From Niallia taxi (GTDB lineage: Bacteria > Bacillota > Bacilli > Bacillales > Cytobacillaceae): a stretch of 64,000 bases of DNA. The stretch covers positions 854,001-918,000 of the forward strand of contig NZ_CP102589.1 of the NCBI RefSeq assembly GCF_032818155.1. The letters run 5' to 3'. Shown here one piece after another: positions 17,532-27,144 of this stretch. Each line of letters opens with the position of its first letter. Within the stretch, counting starts at the first letter, position 1. Position numbers and translations under genes: made by a program. The notes under the pieces were generated by a model, which had not been told where the DNA came from, did not search any database, and was given only the letters and a program-made list of their open reading frames with translations.

Positions 17532-17669
17532 TTATTTATTAAATTTATTCTTCATCTTATCCTTTAGCTTTTCGCCCATATCTCTTTCTTTATCTTGAAC
17601 CTTTTCATTCCTTTGGGCTTTTTTTGCAGCGTCCATTGCTTTGTCTTTGTATTGGTCAAAATTACTCAT
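17532..17669 (-). CDS. Tiny lysine-rich protein (45 aa)
   Basis: The frame M-S-N-F-D-Q-Y-K-D-K... ends K-F-N-K-stop. It is strongly charged (Lys, Asp, Glu), without Cys or Trp, and should be helical; composition recalls small CsbD-like stress proteins, but the family is not recognised. The ATG at 17669 follows AGGAGG at good spacing. Its leader is nearly identical to that of the 42-residue gene at 6883, although the proteins are not obviously homologous. It sits between the kinase terminator and the bceB end. Confidence 0.7.
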   Translation of the reverse strand: MSNFDQYKDKAMDAAKKAQRNEKVQDKERDMGEKLKDKMKNKFNK

Positions 17670-17700
17670 TTCTATCAGCCTCCTAAGAAAGTTTATATCC

Positions 17701-17730
17701 TATATATAGACTTTCTGCCAGAAGATAAAC
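17701..17730 (-). promoter_or_regulatory. Candidate promoter of the 45-aa gene (SigB-like -35)
   Basis: On the minus strand GTTTAT (17730-17725), 14 nt, then TCTATATATA (17710-17701), 31 nt before the ATG. Both distances are the same as at 6915-6944. Confidence 0.45.
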
Positions 17731-17750
17731 TGCCAATAATAGGTAAGCCT

Positions 17751-19694
17751 TTAAAGTGCGCTATTAATCACTTTTTTATAGTATAGGACGGATAATAGCC
17801 CAAAGATGGAATAGAGAAGGGTGTAGACAACCATAACAGTCAGCATTGGTGTCCAAGCTGTTCCGAAAAAGAACCAGCCTGATTGGACGGCAAAATAGCT
17901 GTGTGCAAGACCGATCGCAAGGGGGATTCCAAAGCTGAACAGCTGCTTTCCTTGAATGCCGCGAAGCAGGTCGCCCTTCGTATAGCCAAGCTTTCTTAAA
18001 ATCGTGTAGTTATGCTTTTCTTCTTCGCCTTCATCCATCTGTTTAAAGTAAAGAATACAGCCGGACGTGATGAGGAAGGTAAGTCCTAAAAAGCCGACGA
18101 TAAACATGGTTAGTCCCATATTTGCTTTGTTGGTTGTGGCCATGTCGAGACGGGAAAGGCTGAAATCCTGCTCCTCTAATTTAAGGTCATGGTAAATATC
18201 ATTCGCTTTGTCAATCTCTGCGCTTTTGTTAATATCAACTCCGAAATAGGTGCTCGATGCTAGCTGCAGTTTGTCATTTTTGTTAGTGCTGAGCTTGTCA
18301 TAAACAATGTCGTCGACAATCATTGTCGGCATCCCGCCAGCTGTGTACTTATAGGATACGACTGGCACATCATCTAAACCAATGAGTCGCAGCGGAATTG
18401 ACTTGTCCTTTGTTTCAAGCGTCACATTGCCAGTATTTTTCATTGGCATAAACTTTTTTAATGCACCATCATAGTTTGTAAATAATGTCTCATCTGCCTC
18501 TAAATCTACGCCTTTAATACTGTTTTCGCTCACAACAGCAAGTGTCGTCATATTCGGGTCGAAGTTAAGATTGTTGAAATCCGCCTCCAAAATTTTGCCG
18601 ATATTAATATCAGCTATCACCACATCTATTTTTGTTTCATCATATGCTATCTTATTTTTTGTTAATTGATCTGTGAACAGCCTTGCTTCCTCGCTCGTTC
18701 CGAATGAAAAATTAGCAGGAATGCTAGTCTCTGCATTTTTCTCAGCAGAATAGTAGGAGATATAGCTTAATGACAGCAAGGCAATCGCAAGTGCAGACAC
18801 AGTTGTGATAATTGTCAGCAGGAGCGAATTGGATTTCATCTTGAACATGATGCTCGATAAAGACAGCACTTCATTAATGTTCAAATAGCCATTTTTACTT
18901 TTGCGAACAAGATTAAACAGAAAGCTGACAGAGCCCTTGTAGAAAAGGTAGGTGCCAAGGATGACAGCGCCTAATATAAATGCCATGGCTCCAAATAACT
19001 CGGTCATGGTTTGAAAGTCTCCATCAAATAGTTTTGACGAAACATAGTAACCTAAGCCGATTCCTGTTAAACCGATAATGCCAATAATAATCTCAAACAC
19101 AGACATATTTTTGACTCTGCTTTCTGCAGACGAAGTTACTCTGAACAGGTTTAAGATTGTTTGTCTTTTAATAAAGACATAATTCATCAGCATAATAAAG
19201 ATATAGATGACTGCAAATACAAGAATTGTCTGTACTAATGCCTCAGTTGAAAAATGAAGTTTTGCAATACCTTTTACGCCGGTGATTTTGAACAGTACTA
19301 AAATAATTAGCTTAGAGAAGCTAAAGCCGACAAATGTGCCGATGAATAACGCCCCAAAGTATAAGATAAAGTTCTCCACACCTAAAATCCAAAAGATTCT
19401 GTCCTTCGTCATGCCGATCAACTGAAACAGTCCGATTTCCTTACTGCGTCTTTTAATGAAAATGGCATTCGCATAAAAAAGGAAAATTGCGACAATCACA
19501 ATCAGCAAAATGGAGGTAACTCGGATTGCAGCTCCGCCCTTGATTGTTCCTTCCACAGCATCCATCGATGGATCATATTGAAGAGTGACGAAAGCAAAAT
19601 ACAAGCACACACTGAAAATCAACGCAAAAACATACAAGTAATAATGCTTGATGTTTTTGAGGAGATTGCGAAATATGAGCTGATTAATGTTCAT
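17751..19694 (-). CDS. bceB: BceB-type ABC transporter permease (peptide antibiotic sensing/resistance)
   Basis: 647 residues with about ten membrane helices. The first lies near residues 18-36. After helix VI a large extracellular domain (about residues 330-520) precedes the last helices, which is the hallmark of BceB permeases. The segment [18 protein letters not shown] near residue 79 is the FtsX-like motif. It should act with the adjacent ATPase to protect against and sense cell-wall-targeting peptides such as bacitracin. The start overlaps the ATPase gene by 11 bp. The specific antibiotic cannot be inferred. Confidence 0.88.
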   Translation of the reverse strand: MNINQLIFRNLLKNIKHYYLYVFALIFSVCLYFAFVTLQYDPSMDAVEGTIKGGAAIRVTSILLIVIVAIFLFYANAIFIKRRSKEIGLFQLIGMTKDRIFWILGVENFILYFGALFIGTFVGFSFSKLIILVLFKITGVKGIAKLHFSTEALVQTILVFAVIYIFIMLMNYVFIKRQTILNLFRVTSSAESRVKNMSVFEIIIGIIGLTGIGLGYYVSSKLFDGDFQTMTELFGAMAFILGAVILGTYLFYKGSVSFLFNLVRKSKNGYLNINEVLSLSSIMFKMKSNSLLLTIITTVSALAIALLSLSYISYYSAEKNAETSIPANFSFGTSEEARLFTDQLTKNKIAYDETKIDVVIADINIGKILEADFNNLNFDPNMTTLAVVSENSIKGVDLEADETLFTNYDGALKKFMPMKNTGNVTLETKDKSIPLRLIGLDDVPVVSYKYTAGGMPTMIVDDIVYDKLSTNKNDKLQLASSTYFGVDINKSAEIDKANDIYHDLKLEEQDFSLSRLDMATTNKANMGLTMFIVGFLGLTFLITSGCILYFKQMDEGEEEKHNYTILRKLGYTKGDLLRGIQGKQLFSFGIPLAIGLAHSYFAVQSGWFFFGTAWTPMLTVMVVYTLLYSIFGLLSVLYYKKVINSAL

Positions 19695-20445
19695 ATTGCA
19701 CCCCGCTCAAAATTCCTTGTGTTTTCATAATATCCTGGAAGAAATGTTGTCTGTCTTGTTCGCCTTTATTCAATTGTGTATAAATCTGCCCGTCTTTTAT
19801 AAAAATGACTCTGCTGCAGTAGCTTGCTGCAAGTGGGTCATGTGTGACCATCAGGATTGTTGCCGCAAGTGTTTCGTTCAAGCTGCTCAGCTTGTTCAAC
19901 AGGTCTGAAGCAGATTTACTGTCAAGCGCGCCTGTCGGTTCATCTGCGAAGATAATGCTCGGTTCATGGATAAATGCTCTTGCTGCAGAGGTACGTTGCT
20001 TTTGTCCTCCAGAAATTTCATTTGGATATTTGTCTTTTATCTCATAAATACCTAGTTCGTTTGCAATCCTTGTGAAGCGGCTTTCTGCTTCCTTTCTTGG
20101 CGTCTTAGTAATGGATAGGGGCAGGAGAATATTTTCTTTAACTGTCAGTGTATCAAGCAGATTATAATCCTGAAAGATAAAGCCAAGCTTATTTTTGCGG
20201 AACTGTGCAAGCTGCTTTTCCCTCATCCCAGTTATTTCACTGCCCTCAATCTTAATGGTGCCATTACTGACTTTGTCGATGGAGGATAAAACATTAAGCA
20301 AGGTAGTTTTTCCAGAACCGGAAGCTCCCATAATGCTGACGAATTCGCCCTTTTCAATCGAAAGGCTGACACCTCTCAGCACCTCTTGTTTATTAATTTT
20401 GTTTCCGTAGCTTTTTTGAATTTGATTTGCCTCAAGTATTTTCAA
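19684..20445 (-). CDS. bceA: BceA-type ABC transporter ATP-binding protein
   Basis: 253 residues from the TTG at 20445, giving the family-typical start [21 protein letters not shown] lies 11 nt upstream. A longer frame to 20541 would run into the operator region and lacks a ribosome site. Walker A (G-A-S-G-S-G-K-T-T), signature S-G-G-Q-K-Q-R and Walker B (I-I-F-A-D-E-P-T-G) are intact. It powers the BceB permease encoded just downstream, with which it overlaps. The palindromic operator at 20538-20561 suggests control by the adjacent response regulator. Confidence 0.9.
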   Translation of the reverse strand: MKILEANQIQKSYGNKINKQEVLRGVSLSIEKGEFVSIMGASGSGKTTLLNVLSSIDKVSNGTIKIEGSEITGMREKQLAQFRKNKLGFIFQDYNLLDTLTVKENILLPLSITKTPRKEAESRFTRIANELGIYEIKDKYPNEISGGQKQRTSAARAFIHEPSIIFADEPTGALDSKSASDLLNKLSSLNETLAATILMVTHDPLAASYCSRVIFIKDGQIYTQLNKGEQDRQHFFQDIMKTQGILSGVQYEH

Positions 20446-20482
20446 ATCAATTACAACTCCTTTTGCCTTGTTATTTATCTTC

Positions 20483-20488
20483 ATTATA
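20483..20488 (-). promoter_or_regulatory. Candidate -10 box of bceAB
   Basis: TATAAT on the minus strand, downstream of the operator and 38 nt before the TTG start. No good -35 is seen, as expected for an activator-dependent promoter. Confidence 0.45.
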
Positions 20489-20537
20489 GGTATCTGAGAG
20501 GATTCCATCCTTCGAATCAGCGAACAAAACAGAAGAA

Positions 20538-20561
20538 GCATGTGACAGTTTTGTCACATGC
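20538..20561 (-). promoter_or_regulatory. Candidate BceR operator (24-bp palindrome)
   Basis: Perfect inverted repeat GCATGTGACA-N4-TGTCACATGC upstream of bceA and after bceS. It contains T-G-A-C-A-N4-T-G-T-C-A, in line with the TnACA-N4-TGTnA pattern of BceR-type regulators. It could also serve as the terminator of bceS, since a T-rich stretch follows. Confidence 0.65.
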
Positions 20562-20572
20562 TCGTCATAAGG

Positions 20573-21577
20573 CTATCTGCTTAACAAATGGACAAAGTCA
20601 TTCTTTTTCGGGAAGGTTAACGTGAATACCGTCCCTTTTTGCTGGATAGAGTCTGCTTCTATTCTAATATGCAAAGCATCTGCCGCTCTTTTTGCTAAAT
20701 ATAGTCCCATTCCTGTAGCATGATTGTTTTGGTGGTTGGCTGTTGAGGTGAATCCTTTTTCATAGATGCGAGACAGATCCTGCTTGGCAATCCCAATCCC
20801 GAAATCTTTAATTTGTAAACAAACCTGATCATGTTGGATACTGCTTGTGATGACAATATCGGAGGCTTCGCTGTACTTTACTGCATTTGTCAGCAGCTGT
20901 CTAAGAATAAATGAAAGCCATTTGCTGTCTGTCAGCACCTCGGCCTCTGAAAGCTCAACGTCAAATCCGATGCCCTTTTGGATACACCATGTTTGCAGTG
21001 TGCGAATTTCATCATATAAAAGTGCTTCTATTGAAATCTTCTCGATATATAAATCATTTTGCATAAACGGGAGTCGTTTGGAATGAAGCTGCTGGTCAAG
21101 CAGATGATGAATGCGCAGCCATTCATATGTTAAGCTGCCGCGCATTGCTTTATCCTCCAGCCTGTCAATTAACAGGCGCAATGTTGTCATCGGTGTCTTC
21201 ACTTCATGAATCCATGAAAGAAGGTCATCCTTTTCCTGCTCTAATGCGACTGTATTTGTGAGCATTTCCTTTTTTAACAGCATCGTCTGCTGGTGCAGAC
21301 TTTCTGAAACGATTTTCTCAAATGGACTTTCAGGAGAAGCGATAGCCGATAAATCAAGATTATCCTCCCGTTCTGTTAAAGTTTTATAAAACGGGGTTTC
21401 CTTTTGATAGCGCCAAAACAGAAACAGCAGGAAAAACAGTGAGGATAAAAAGACTGTGTACAGAACAGATGTGAAAGCAATTGTTTCATCAAGTGCTGCC
21501 ACAATAAGACTGAATGCCTGCAGAAAAAGAAACATAATAATCCAGCTTATGTTTTCAGAAATAAACTTACCAATCAT
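20573..21577 (-). CDS. bceS: BceS-type intramembrane-sensing histidine kinase
   Basis: 334 residues with two membrane helices at about 9-28 and 37-56 joined by a very short loop, so it has no extracellular sensor domain, as in BceS kinases that read the transporter state. The HisKA-type box W-I-H-E-V-K-T-P-M has His124. The C-terminal ATPase domain shows N-A-V-K-Y-S, D-F-G-I-G-I and G-M-G-L-Y-L-A-K. The start overlaps the response-regulator stop by 4 bp, so they are translationally coupled. Confidence 0.9.
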   Translation of the reverse strand: MIGKFISENISWIIMFLFLQAFSLIVAALDETIAFTSVLYTVFLSSLFFLLFLFWRYQKETPFYKTLTEREDNLDLSAIASPESPFEKIVSESLHQQTMLLKKEMLTNTVALEQEKDDLLSWIHEVKTPMTTLRLLIDRLEDKAMRGSLTYEWLRIHHLLDQQLHSKRLPFMQNDLYIEKISIEALLYDEIRTLQTWCIQKGIGFDVELSEAEVLTDSKWLSFILRQLLTNAVKYSEASDIVITSSIQHDQVCLQIKDFGIGIAKQDLSRIYEKGFTSTANHQNNHATGMGLYLAKRAADALHIRIEADSIQQKGTVFTLTFPKKNDFVHLLSR

Positions 21578-22263
21578 GACAGTTCCCCATCAATGGCGAT
21601 ATAGCCTTGTCCGACCTTTGTCTCAATAAACCTGCCAATCCCGATTTCATCGAGCCGTTTGCGGAGACGATTAACATTGACAGTAAGCGTGTTATCACTG
21701 ATGAAGCGGCTGTCATTCCAAAGATGCTCGATGAGTGTGTCACGGCTGACGATTTTATTTTTGTGCTCGACAAGCAGTCTTAATATGAATGCTTCATTTT
21801 TTGTCAGCTCAATTGTGCCATTTTCATTAGCAACTGTATTTGTCTCATAATCAAGGGTTGCATTACACCAGGTCTTCTTCTCTGTTTGCTCGAGGCTGTA
21901 GTTGTATACACGGCGGAGAATTGCCTGTATTTTGGCAATCAGCACCTCGAAATGAAAGGGCTTTTGGACAAAATCATCTGCACCGAGCTGCATGGACATC
22001 ACCATATCTGTTGGATGATCTCGTGATGATAAAAAGATAATTGGAACCTTTGACTTTGCTCGAATCATACGGCACCAATGGAAGCCATCAAACTTTGGAA
22101 GCTGGATGTCAATGATGACAAGATCAGGCTTCACCTCATTAAAGTCCTCCATTACCTTTGCAAAATCAGTAATCCCAAATACTTCATAGGACCACTGACT
22201 AAGCCGATCCTTAACTTCTGCGAATAATGTAACATCATCTTCAATTAATAAAATTTTAAACAA
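21574..22263 (-). CDS. bceR: BceR-type response regulator (OmpR family)
   Basis: 229 residues from the TTG at 22263, which gives the normal family start M-F-K-I-L-L-I-E-D-D; a GGTGAT ribosome site lies 4-9 nt upstream. An upstream ATG at 22314 would add 17 untypical residues. The receiver domain has acidic pocket E8-D9-D10, phosphoryl acceptor Asp52 in I-I-D-I-Q-L-P and the conserved K-P-F. A winged-helix domain (about 130-229) ends R-L-R-K-R-L and V-G-Q-G-Y. It should activate bceAB through the palindrome at 20538-20561. Confidence 0.9.
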   Translation of the reverse strand: MFKILLIEDDVTLFAEVKDRLSQWSYEVFGITDFAKVMEDFNEVKPDLVIIDIQLPKFDGFHWCRMIRAKSKVPIIFLSSRDHPTDMVMSMQLGADDFVQKPFHFEVLIAKIQAILRRVYNYSLEQTEKKTWCNATLDYETNTVANENGTIELTKNEAFILRLLVEHKNKIVSRDTLIEHLWNDSRFISDNTLTVNVNRLRKRLDEIGIGRFIETKVGQGYIAIDGELS

Positions 22264-22392
22264 AAAATCACCGCACTTATAATTGGTTATATTTGTATTA
22301 TAAACTTGTTGCATCTAAAAAGGGTAGGAATGTTTAGTAATTCCTTGCTTTAGTGATACTAATAGTAACAAGATCGGAAGGGAGCTTGAGAT

Positions 22393-23214
22393 GTGTTAAA
22401 CAAAGCAGAATCATTAGAGAGTATTATTGCTATTATCCCAATAATGAAAATAGCCATTCCGATAGACTTGTCGATTGCCATTTGTGATAAAGAAAAGTTT
22501 ATCGCCTATTTTCCTGGGGATACAATCGATCTCAACATTAAAGTAAACCAGCCACTTTCAAAGGAAGAGCCTCTTGCTGTAGCATTAAGTCAGAAAAAAA
22601 CACTCAAGGCTTTTGTTCCAGCCGATTATTATGGTTTTGAATTTACAGGCACAGCAACGCCAATTGTGAATAATAGCAATGAGGTGATTGGAGGTATTGC
22701 TGTACAGGTACGCAGGCAAACAGAGCTGAGGGAAATTGTTCAGCAAATTCAAGACTCCTTGTCACAGGCAAATGAAAGGATAGTCAAAATGACAGGCAGT
22801 TCTGATTCATTGGCTGATTCCTCACAGAATCTTCTTCATCAATCAAAACAGACGGAGGAAGAAGTTAATAAATCAACAGAGGTGCTGTCACTCATCAAAA
22901 GGGTAGCAGATCAGACGAACCTGCTTGGCCTTAATGCGGCGATTGAAGCAGCAAGAGCCGGAGAAAAGGGGAGAGGCTTTGAAGTTGTTGCAAATGAAAT
23001 TAGGAAATTTTCGAAAGAAACAGTGCAATCAACCCAGAAAATTAATCAAACGATGGAGCAGATAAAGGAAGCAACAAACAGGATGAATTTGTCGATAGAA
23101 AAAATCGCATCCATTGGGCAGTCACAGGCGGATTCTGTTAAAGAAGCTAGCGCATATATGGAGAAAATTCAGGAAATGGCGGTAAAGCTAAATCAATTTG
23201 CAAATGAATTGTAG
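22393..23214 (+). CDS. Soluble methyl-accepting chemotaxis-type receptor (YfmS-like)
   Basis: 273 residues from GTG (GGGAG at about 9 nt), with no membrane span. The N-terminal about 110 residues form a small PAS/GAF-like sensor (motif F-x-G-T-A-T-P-I-x-N). A heptad-rich signalling domain follows with the MCP hairpin tip [20 protein letters not shown] near residues 173-192, then A-G-E-x-G-R-G-F-x-V-V-A. Cytoplasmic receptors of this kind couple to CheA/CheW. The ligand is unknown. It is divergent from bceR. Confidence 0.85.
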   Translation: MLNKAESLESIIAIIPIMKIAIPIDLSIAICDKEKFIAYFPGDTIDLNIKVNQPLSKEEPLAVALSQKKTLKAFVPADYYGFEFTGTATPIVNNSNEVIGGIAVQVRRQTELREIVQQIQDSLSQANERIVKMTGSSDSLADSSQNLLHQSKQTEEEVNKSTEVLSLIKRVADQTNLLGLNAAIEAARAGEKGRGFEVVANEIRKFSKETVQSTQKINQTMEQIKEATNRMNLSIEKIASIGQSQADSVKEASAYMEKIQEMAVKLNQFANEL

Positions 23215-23289
23215 AGAATGATTTCTTCCTATATAGGTGTGTGATATAGTAGCAATAGCAAGTCCAGAAAATGTAGTGGAGGTAAAAAA

Positions 23290-23466
23290 ATGTCAGAACA
23301 AGAAAAGAAAAAAGTAAGTTTAAAGGATGCAATGAAGCAGCAGCTTGCCAATAAAAAGCAACAATCTCAACAAGGTCAAAACCTGAGTGGCAACACAAAA
23401 ATGCAAAAAATGAACAGCCAGCAAACGAAAAAGACGAATAACCAAAGAAGAAGAATGGGTGTATAA
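23290..23466 (+). CDS. Small Gln/Lys-rich protein upstream of ywbE
   Basis: A 58-residue frame, M-S-E-Q-E-K-K-K-V-S..., ending R-R-R-M-G-V. GGAGG lies 7 nt before the ATG. It is hydrophilic and basic with many Gln and Asn, so probably disordered. Its TAA stop is immediately followed by the ywbE ATG with no gap, which argues for co-translation and for a real gene. I do not know the family. Confidence 0.7.
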   Translation: MSEQEKKKVSLKDAMKQQLANKKQQSQQGQNLSGNTKMQKMNSQQTKKTNNQRRRMGV

Positions 23467-23658
23467 ATGAACGGTCAAAACAGGAAGGACATCACATCTG
23501 GTTTAACGGTCGAAATCGTTTTGAAGGCAGACCAGAAAACCGGGAAAAGGACAGTTGGAGTCGTAAAGGATATTCTGACGAATTCCTCCTTCCATCCACA
23601 TGGAATTAAAGTAAGATTAACAGACGGGAAAATCGGACGAGTGCAGGCCATTCGCTGA
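23467..23658 (+). CDS. ywbE: YwbE family protein
   Basis: 63 residues. The sequence contains G-L-x-V-E-I-V-L-K-x-D-Q-x-T-G-K-R-T, then V-K-D-I-L-T-N-S and H-P-H-G-I-K-V-R-L, ending I-G-R-V-Q; this is the compact all-beta YwbE/DUF2196 pattern found across Bacillus. The function of the family is not established, though the basic beta barrel suggests nucleic-acid binding. It directly follows the 58-residue gene. Confidence 0.85.
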   Translation: MNGQNRKDITSGLTVEIVLKADQKTGKRTVGVVKDILTNSSFHPHGIKVRLTDGKIGRVQAIR

Positions 23659-23691
23659 TTTTCTTTTTTTGTACAGGAAGAAAAGGAAAAT

Positions 23692-23734
23692 AGGAAGAAG
23701 CTATGGTGATAATGCAAGCATTAGCTTTCTTCCT
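23692..23734. terminator. Bidirectional terminator between convergent genes
   Basis: AGGAAGAAGCTA (23692-23703) pairs with TAGCTTTCTTCCT (23722-23734). The 3' arm overlaps the last codons of the minus-strand membrane protein. Confidence 0.65.
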
Positions 23735-24107
23735 TCTTTTGCAGCAAAACGGAGTCAAACACCCAAAAGATAACCGCAGACATGCCAACGTGTATATAAA
23801 ATTCCACTGAGGTAAAAGGATTCGCCTGTCCATATAACATAAACAGAGCTGTCACCACAGCAGACGCCAGGATATAGGTAAAAAGATACACAATGCTAAA
23901 GCTTTTAGGCTTCTGATTCAATTTAATTTGCAACGGTGTAGCAATAAATAGATAGAATAAAAAGAAAATGAATGAGAAAATTGCAAGCATAAAAAAAGAG
24001 AATTCTGTAGATATAAATAAAGAAACAAGACTAAGCATAATGGCTGAAAGAAGAGAACAAATGAAAGACCTGCCGATTAAATCGGAGTCCATATAAACTT
24101 TTTCCAA
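23721..24107 (-). CDS. Small four-helix membrane protein, unknown
   Basis: 128 residues from the TTG at 24107, which has AGGGGTG at 6 nt; the GTG at 24116 lies inside that site. Four hydrophobic helices fall near 11-32, 36-56, 72-92 and 101-119, with a short charged C-terminal tail of K-K-E-E-S. It may belong to one of the uncharacterised Bacillus membrane families, but I cannot name it securely. It is convergent with ywbE and shares a terminator hairpin with it. Confidence 0.6.
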   Translation of the reverse strand: MEKVYMDSDLIGRSFICSLLSAIMLSLVSLFISTEFSFFMLAIFSFIFFLFYLFIATPLQIKLNQKPKSFSIVYLFTYILASAVVTALFMLYGQANPFTSVEFYIHVGMSAVIFWVFDSVLLQKKEES

Positions 24108-24334
24108 ACTGAGCACCCCTACTGACTATGTAATTAAATGACAAAAATTCCTTTACTTATTAGTATATGTTTCAAAGCGTGTGTTTGTAAGAATCTTTTT
24201 TCCTAAGTAGCTAGTAGGATATCCATTAAAAAATAGATTCCAACAATGGATTGATTCGTTTAAAATAAAGGTAGTTATTGTAAAAAAAGTAGATTAATGT
24301 ACTAGCAGATTCCAACTGAGGAGGAAGTAATCCA

Positions 24335-24949
24335 ATGTTTAAAAAAATCGCGTCAGACGCATTAGGTTTAAGTGATGTCGGCAGTGTTATCCACCCATCT
24401 GATTATGATAAAGTAGATGCTGATGATTATATCCTGCATGAGGATAATGAAAAGATTTACTTTTTGATTAAATCAAAATCAGATGAATATTGTTTTACTA
24501 ACAGAGCGTTAGTTCATCTTGATGGAACGAGTGCTCTCAGCAAAAAAAGAAGCTTGAAAAGATATTCGTACAAAGAGCATGCAATTTCAGATGTGCTGAT
24601 GGAAACAGCTGGAACAATTGACCTTGATGTGGAGATTAAGTTCTCTATGGGCTCTGTTCCGTTCAGCATTGATGTCCATAAAAACCATATTGAAGCAATC
24701 AAAGACCTTTATAAAGCGTTAATTCGAATAAGTGAACTGACACATGAGAACGAAATTTCGATGGAATATGCAAAGGAAAGTCTGCAAATTACATCGAATA
24801 CTTTAGTGCGTGCGTCTATCCAAGAGGGAAGTGTTTCCGATCATTTCCGTCACATTAATGACCATGTATTTAACTGGCTTATGAATAGCCGCAAGAAATA
24901 TAATGTGAAGGATTTCGGCTTCGTTTTTGAAAAATATATTAATAATTAA
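24335..24949 (+). CDS. yvbH: YvbH-like PH-domain protein
   Basis: 204 residues starting at ATG behind GAGGAGG. The N-terminal about 120 residues match the bacterial PH domain, including 'YFLIKSKSDEYCFTNRALV' and a K-K-R-S-L-K-R-Y-S-Y segment. The C-terminal part (about 130-204) is the helical extension ending F-G-F-V-F-E-K-Y, as in B. subtilis YvbH of the same length. The protein is soluble and thought to oligomerise; its cellular role is not established. It is monocistronic with its own terminator. Confidence 0.8.
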   Translation: MFKKIASDALGLSDVGSVIHPSDYDKVDADDYILHEDNEKIYFLIKSKSDEYCFTNRALVHLDGTSALSKKRSLKRYSYKEHAISDVLMETAGTIDLDVEIKFSMGSVPFSIDVHKNHIEAIKDLYKALIRISELTHENEISMEYAKESLQITSNTLVRASIQEGSVSDHFRHINDHVFNWLMNSRKKYNVKDFGFVFEKYINN

Positions 24950-24957
24950 TAGTAGTA

Positions 24958-24992
24958 GGGCATCTTCATGGAGGATGCCTATTTATTTTAGA
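24958..24992 (+). terminator. Terminator after yvbH-like gene
   Basis: GGGCATC and GGATGCC arms (24958-24979) are followed by the T-rich TATTTATTTT. Confidence 0.7.
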
Positions 24993-25115
24993 CGAAGCTC
25001 GAAGGGTAAGGATATTTTGTTTCGAACCATATTGTTTTAATTTTTGCTTATTTCTATCATATAATTAACATAACAAATATAATTGGGGAAAACGGTTTCT
25101 TCTGAGGGGATTTGA

Positions 25116-25922
25116 ATGGAACGGACAATAAGGCAGCGCAATAATGTTAAGATTAGTGGGGAAGGGGCTAAAACAATAATTTTTGCCCATGGCTTTGGAT
25201 GTGACCAAAATATGTGGAGGTGGACGGCTCCCGCTTTTGAAAAAGATTATCGGGTCGTCCTATTTGATTATGTTGGCTCAGGCCAATCCGACATTTCCAA
25301 GTACGATAAGGATAAATATGATAGCTTGCAAGGTTATGTACAGGATGTTCTTGATATTTGCGATGAATTGCAACTGGAGGATGCTGTGTTTGTTGGTCAT
25401 TCTGTCAGTGCGATGATAGGAATGATGGCTGCTATTGAAAGGCCTGAAAGCTTTGATAAGCTGATTATGATTGGACCTTCTCCATGCTATATGAACAAAC
25501 CGCCATACTTTGGTGGATTTGAGAAGGAAGAGCTTCATGGGTTAATTGATTTGCTCGACAAAAATTATATTGGCTGGGCTAAGGGCTTTGCAGCAATGGT
25601 CATGGCGAATGAGGAACGCCCCTCACTTGCACAAGAGTTGATGATGAGCATTTGTTCAACAGACCCTGTCATTGCCCGCCAGTTTGCAATCGCCACCTTT
25701 TTCTCGGATTATCGCCATGAATTACAAAAGGTATCAGTGCCTGCTCTTATTATTCAATGTTCTGATGATATGATCGCACCAGCAGCTGTCGGTGAATTTG
25801 TTCATCAGCAAATCCCGAACAGCACGCTTAAAGTAATGGATGCTGCAGGGCATTGCCCTCATTTAAGTCATCCAGAAAAGACAGTGGAACTTATAAGAGA
25901 ATATTTAGAAGCATTATTGTAG
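25116..25922 (+). CDS. rsbQ: RsbQ-type alpha/beta hydrolase, energy-stress regulator
   Basis: 268 residues. The nucleophile is Ser96 in G-H-S-V-S, the expected acid is Asp218 (S-D-D-M-I-A-P) and the base is His246 (A-G-H-C-P-H), which matches the B. subtilis RsbQ triad within one residue. RsbQ is required for RsbP to activate SigB under energy stress. The gene lies directly upstream of an RsbP-like PAS-PP2C phosphatase (19 bp), as in the known rsbQP operon. The same fold occurs in strigolactone and karrikin receptors, so a small hydrophobic ligand or product is expected. Confidence 0.92.
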   Translation: MERTIRQRNNVKISGEGAKTIIFAHGFGCDQNMWRWTAPAFEKDYRVVLFDYVGSGQSDISKYDKDKYDSLQGYVQDVLDICDELQLEDAVFVGHSVSAMIGMMAAIERPESFDKLIMIGPSPCYMNKPPYFGGFEKEELHGLIDLLDKNYIGWAKGFAAMVMANEERPSLAQELMMSICSTDPVIARQFAIATFFSDYRHELQKVSVPALIIQCSDDMIAPAAVGEFVHQQIPNSTLKVMDAAGHCPHLSHPEKTVELIREYLEALL

Positions 25923-25941
25923 GAGAAGGGACTGTTGATTT

Positions 25942-27144
25942 TTGGATAGACAACTCGACGAGGTGCCTTGCGGGTATTTGCTGCTCTCAGATGAGGGCGA
26001 AATTCTGTCAGTTAATAAAAGATTGCTTGAATTGTTGGGATATGAACACGCTGATTTAGTGAATATGCATTTTCATCAAATACTGACGAAGGCCTCAAGA
26101 GCATTTTGCCAGCTTTATTTTTTTCCGCTTTTGAAAATCGAGGAAAAAATTGAAGAAATGCACTTTTCCCTTCAAAAAAAGGATGGGACAGAGGTTCCTG
26201 CCCTAATTTTTGCGCGTCGAAAGACAAAAGAGGGCAGATTTACGAATGAATGTATTATTGTTCCAATGCTTCAACGGCTTGAGTATGAAAGTGAGTTATT
26301 GAAGGCGAGGAATATAGCAGACGATGCTTTAAAGGAAGCAGCAGCGACGAATGCAGAGCTGACAAAGGTTCTGGAAGCGTTAAAGGTGAAGCAGGAAGAG
26401 CTTGTCAAACTGAATAAACAAAACGAGGAATATCAGGAGCGGATAACAAAGGAGCTGGAGCTAGCGAAAAGCATTCAAGGCATTTCCCTGTCAGTACCTT
26501 TTTGTAATGAAGAAATATCCATTTCTGCTTACTATCAGTCCTCTACCGAGCTGTCTGGTGATATGTACAGCTTTTATAAAATTTCCCCGGGGAAGTATGG
26601 GTTTATCATCTTAGATGTAATGGGCCATGGCATTTCATCTGCATTAATTTCCATGTCATTACGTTCCTTGTTCCAAATGCTGATAATGAAAAAAGCTTCA
26701 GCAGCAGAAATTATGAGAGAGCTTGATACACAGATGCATCTTTTGTTCCGAAATGGAGATGGTATAAAGCATTATTGTACAGCCATCTTTTTGACAATTG
26801 ATACGAACAAAAAGGAGATAGAGTACATAAATGCTGGCCATCCACCCGCTGTATGGATTGGACCTAACAACGAAGTGACGGAATTTAAAGCAACGATGCC
26901 TCCAATCGGCATGTTTGAGGATTTGAATTTCCCCCAAAAAAGTTTCTCTTATCAGGAATCTGGCAGGCTGTTCTTATATACAGATGGAGTAACAGAGGCA
27001 ATCTCTTCTAAAGCTCTTAATCTATTGTTGAAGGAAAAAGAACCTAGTGAAATGACAAAGGATAAAATTGTCCATTTTCTTGAGCTTGATGAAGAAATGG
27101 CAATAAAGGTCGATGATCGTTGCTTTCTGCTTATTGATTTGTAG
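25942..27144 (+). CDS. rsbP: RsbP-type PAS-PP2C phosphatase
   Basis: 400 residues from TTG. An N-terminal PAS domain (about 6-120), a coiled-coil linker (about 120-185, rich in Glu/Lys/Leu) and a C-terminal SpoIIE/PP2C phosphatase domain (about 190-400) are seen. Metal-site motifs are S-G-D-M-Y near 207, I-L-D-V-M-G-H-G near 225 and Y-T-D-G-V-T-E-A near 350. It should dephosphorylate RsbV and so release SigB in response to falling energy. RsbV, RsbW and SigB are not in this window. Confidence 0.9.
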   Translation: MDRQLDEVPCGYLLLSDEGEILSVNKRLLELLGYEHADLVNMHFHQILTKASRAFCQLYFFPLLKIEEKIEEMHFSLQKKDGTEVPALIFARRKTKEGRFTNECIIVPMLQRLEYESELLKARNIADDALKEAAATNAELTKVLEALKVKQEELVKLNKQNEEYQERITKELELAKSIQGISLSVPFCNEEISISAYYQSSTELSGDMYSFYKISPGKYGFIILDVMGHGISSALISMSLRSLFQMLIMKKASAAEIMRELDTQMHLLFRNGDGIKHYCTAIFLTIDTNKKEIEYINAGHPPAVWIGPNNEVTEFKATMPPIGMFEDLNFPQKSFSYQESGRLFLYTDGVTEAISSKALNLLLKEKEPSEMTKDKIVHFLELDEEMAIKVDDRCFLLIDL

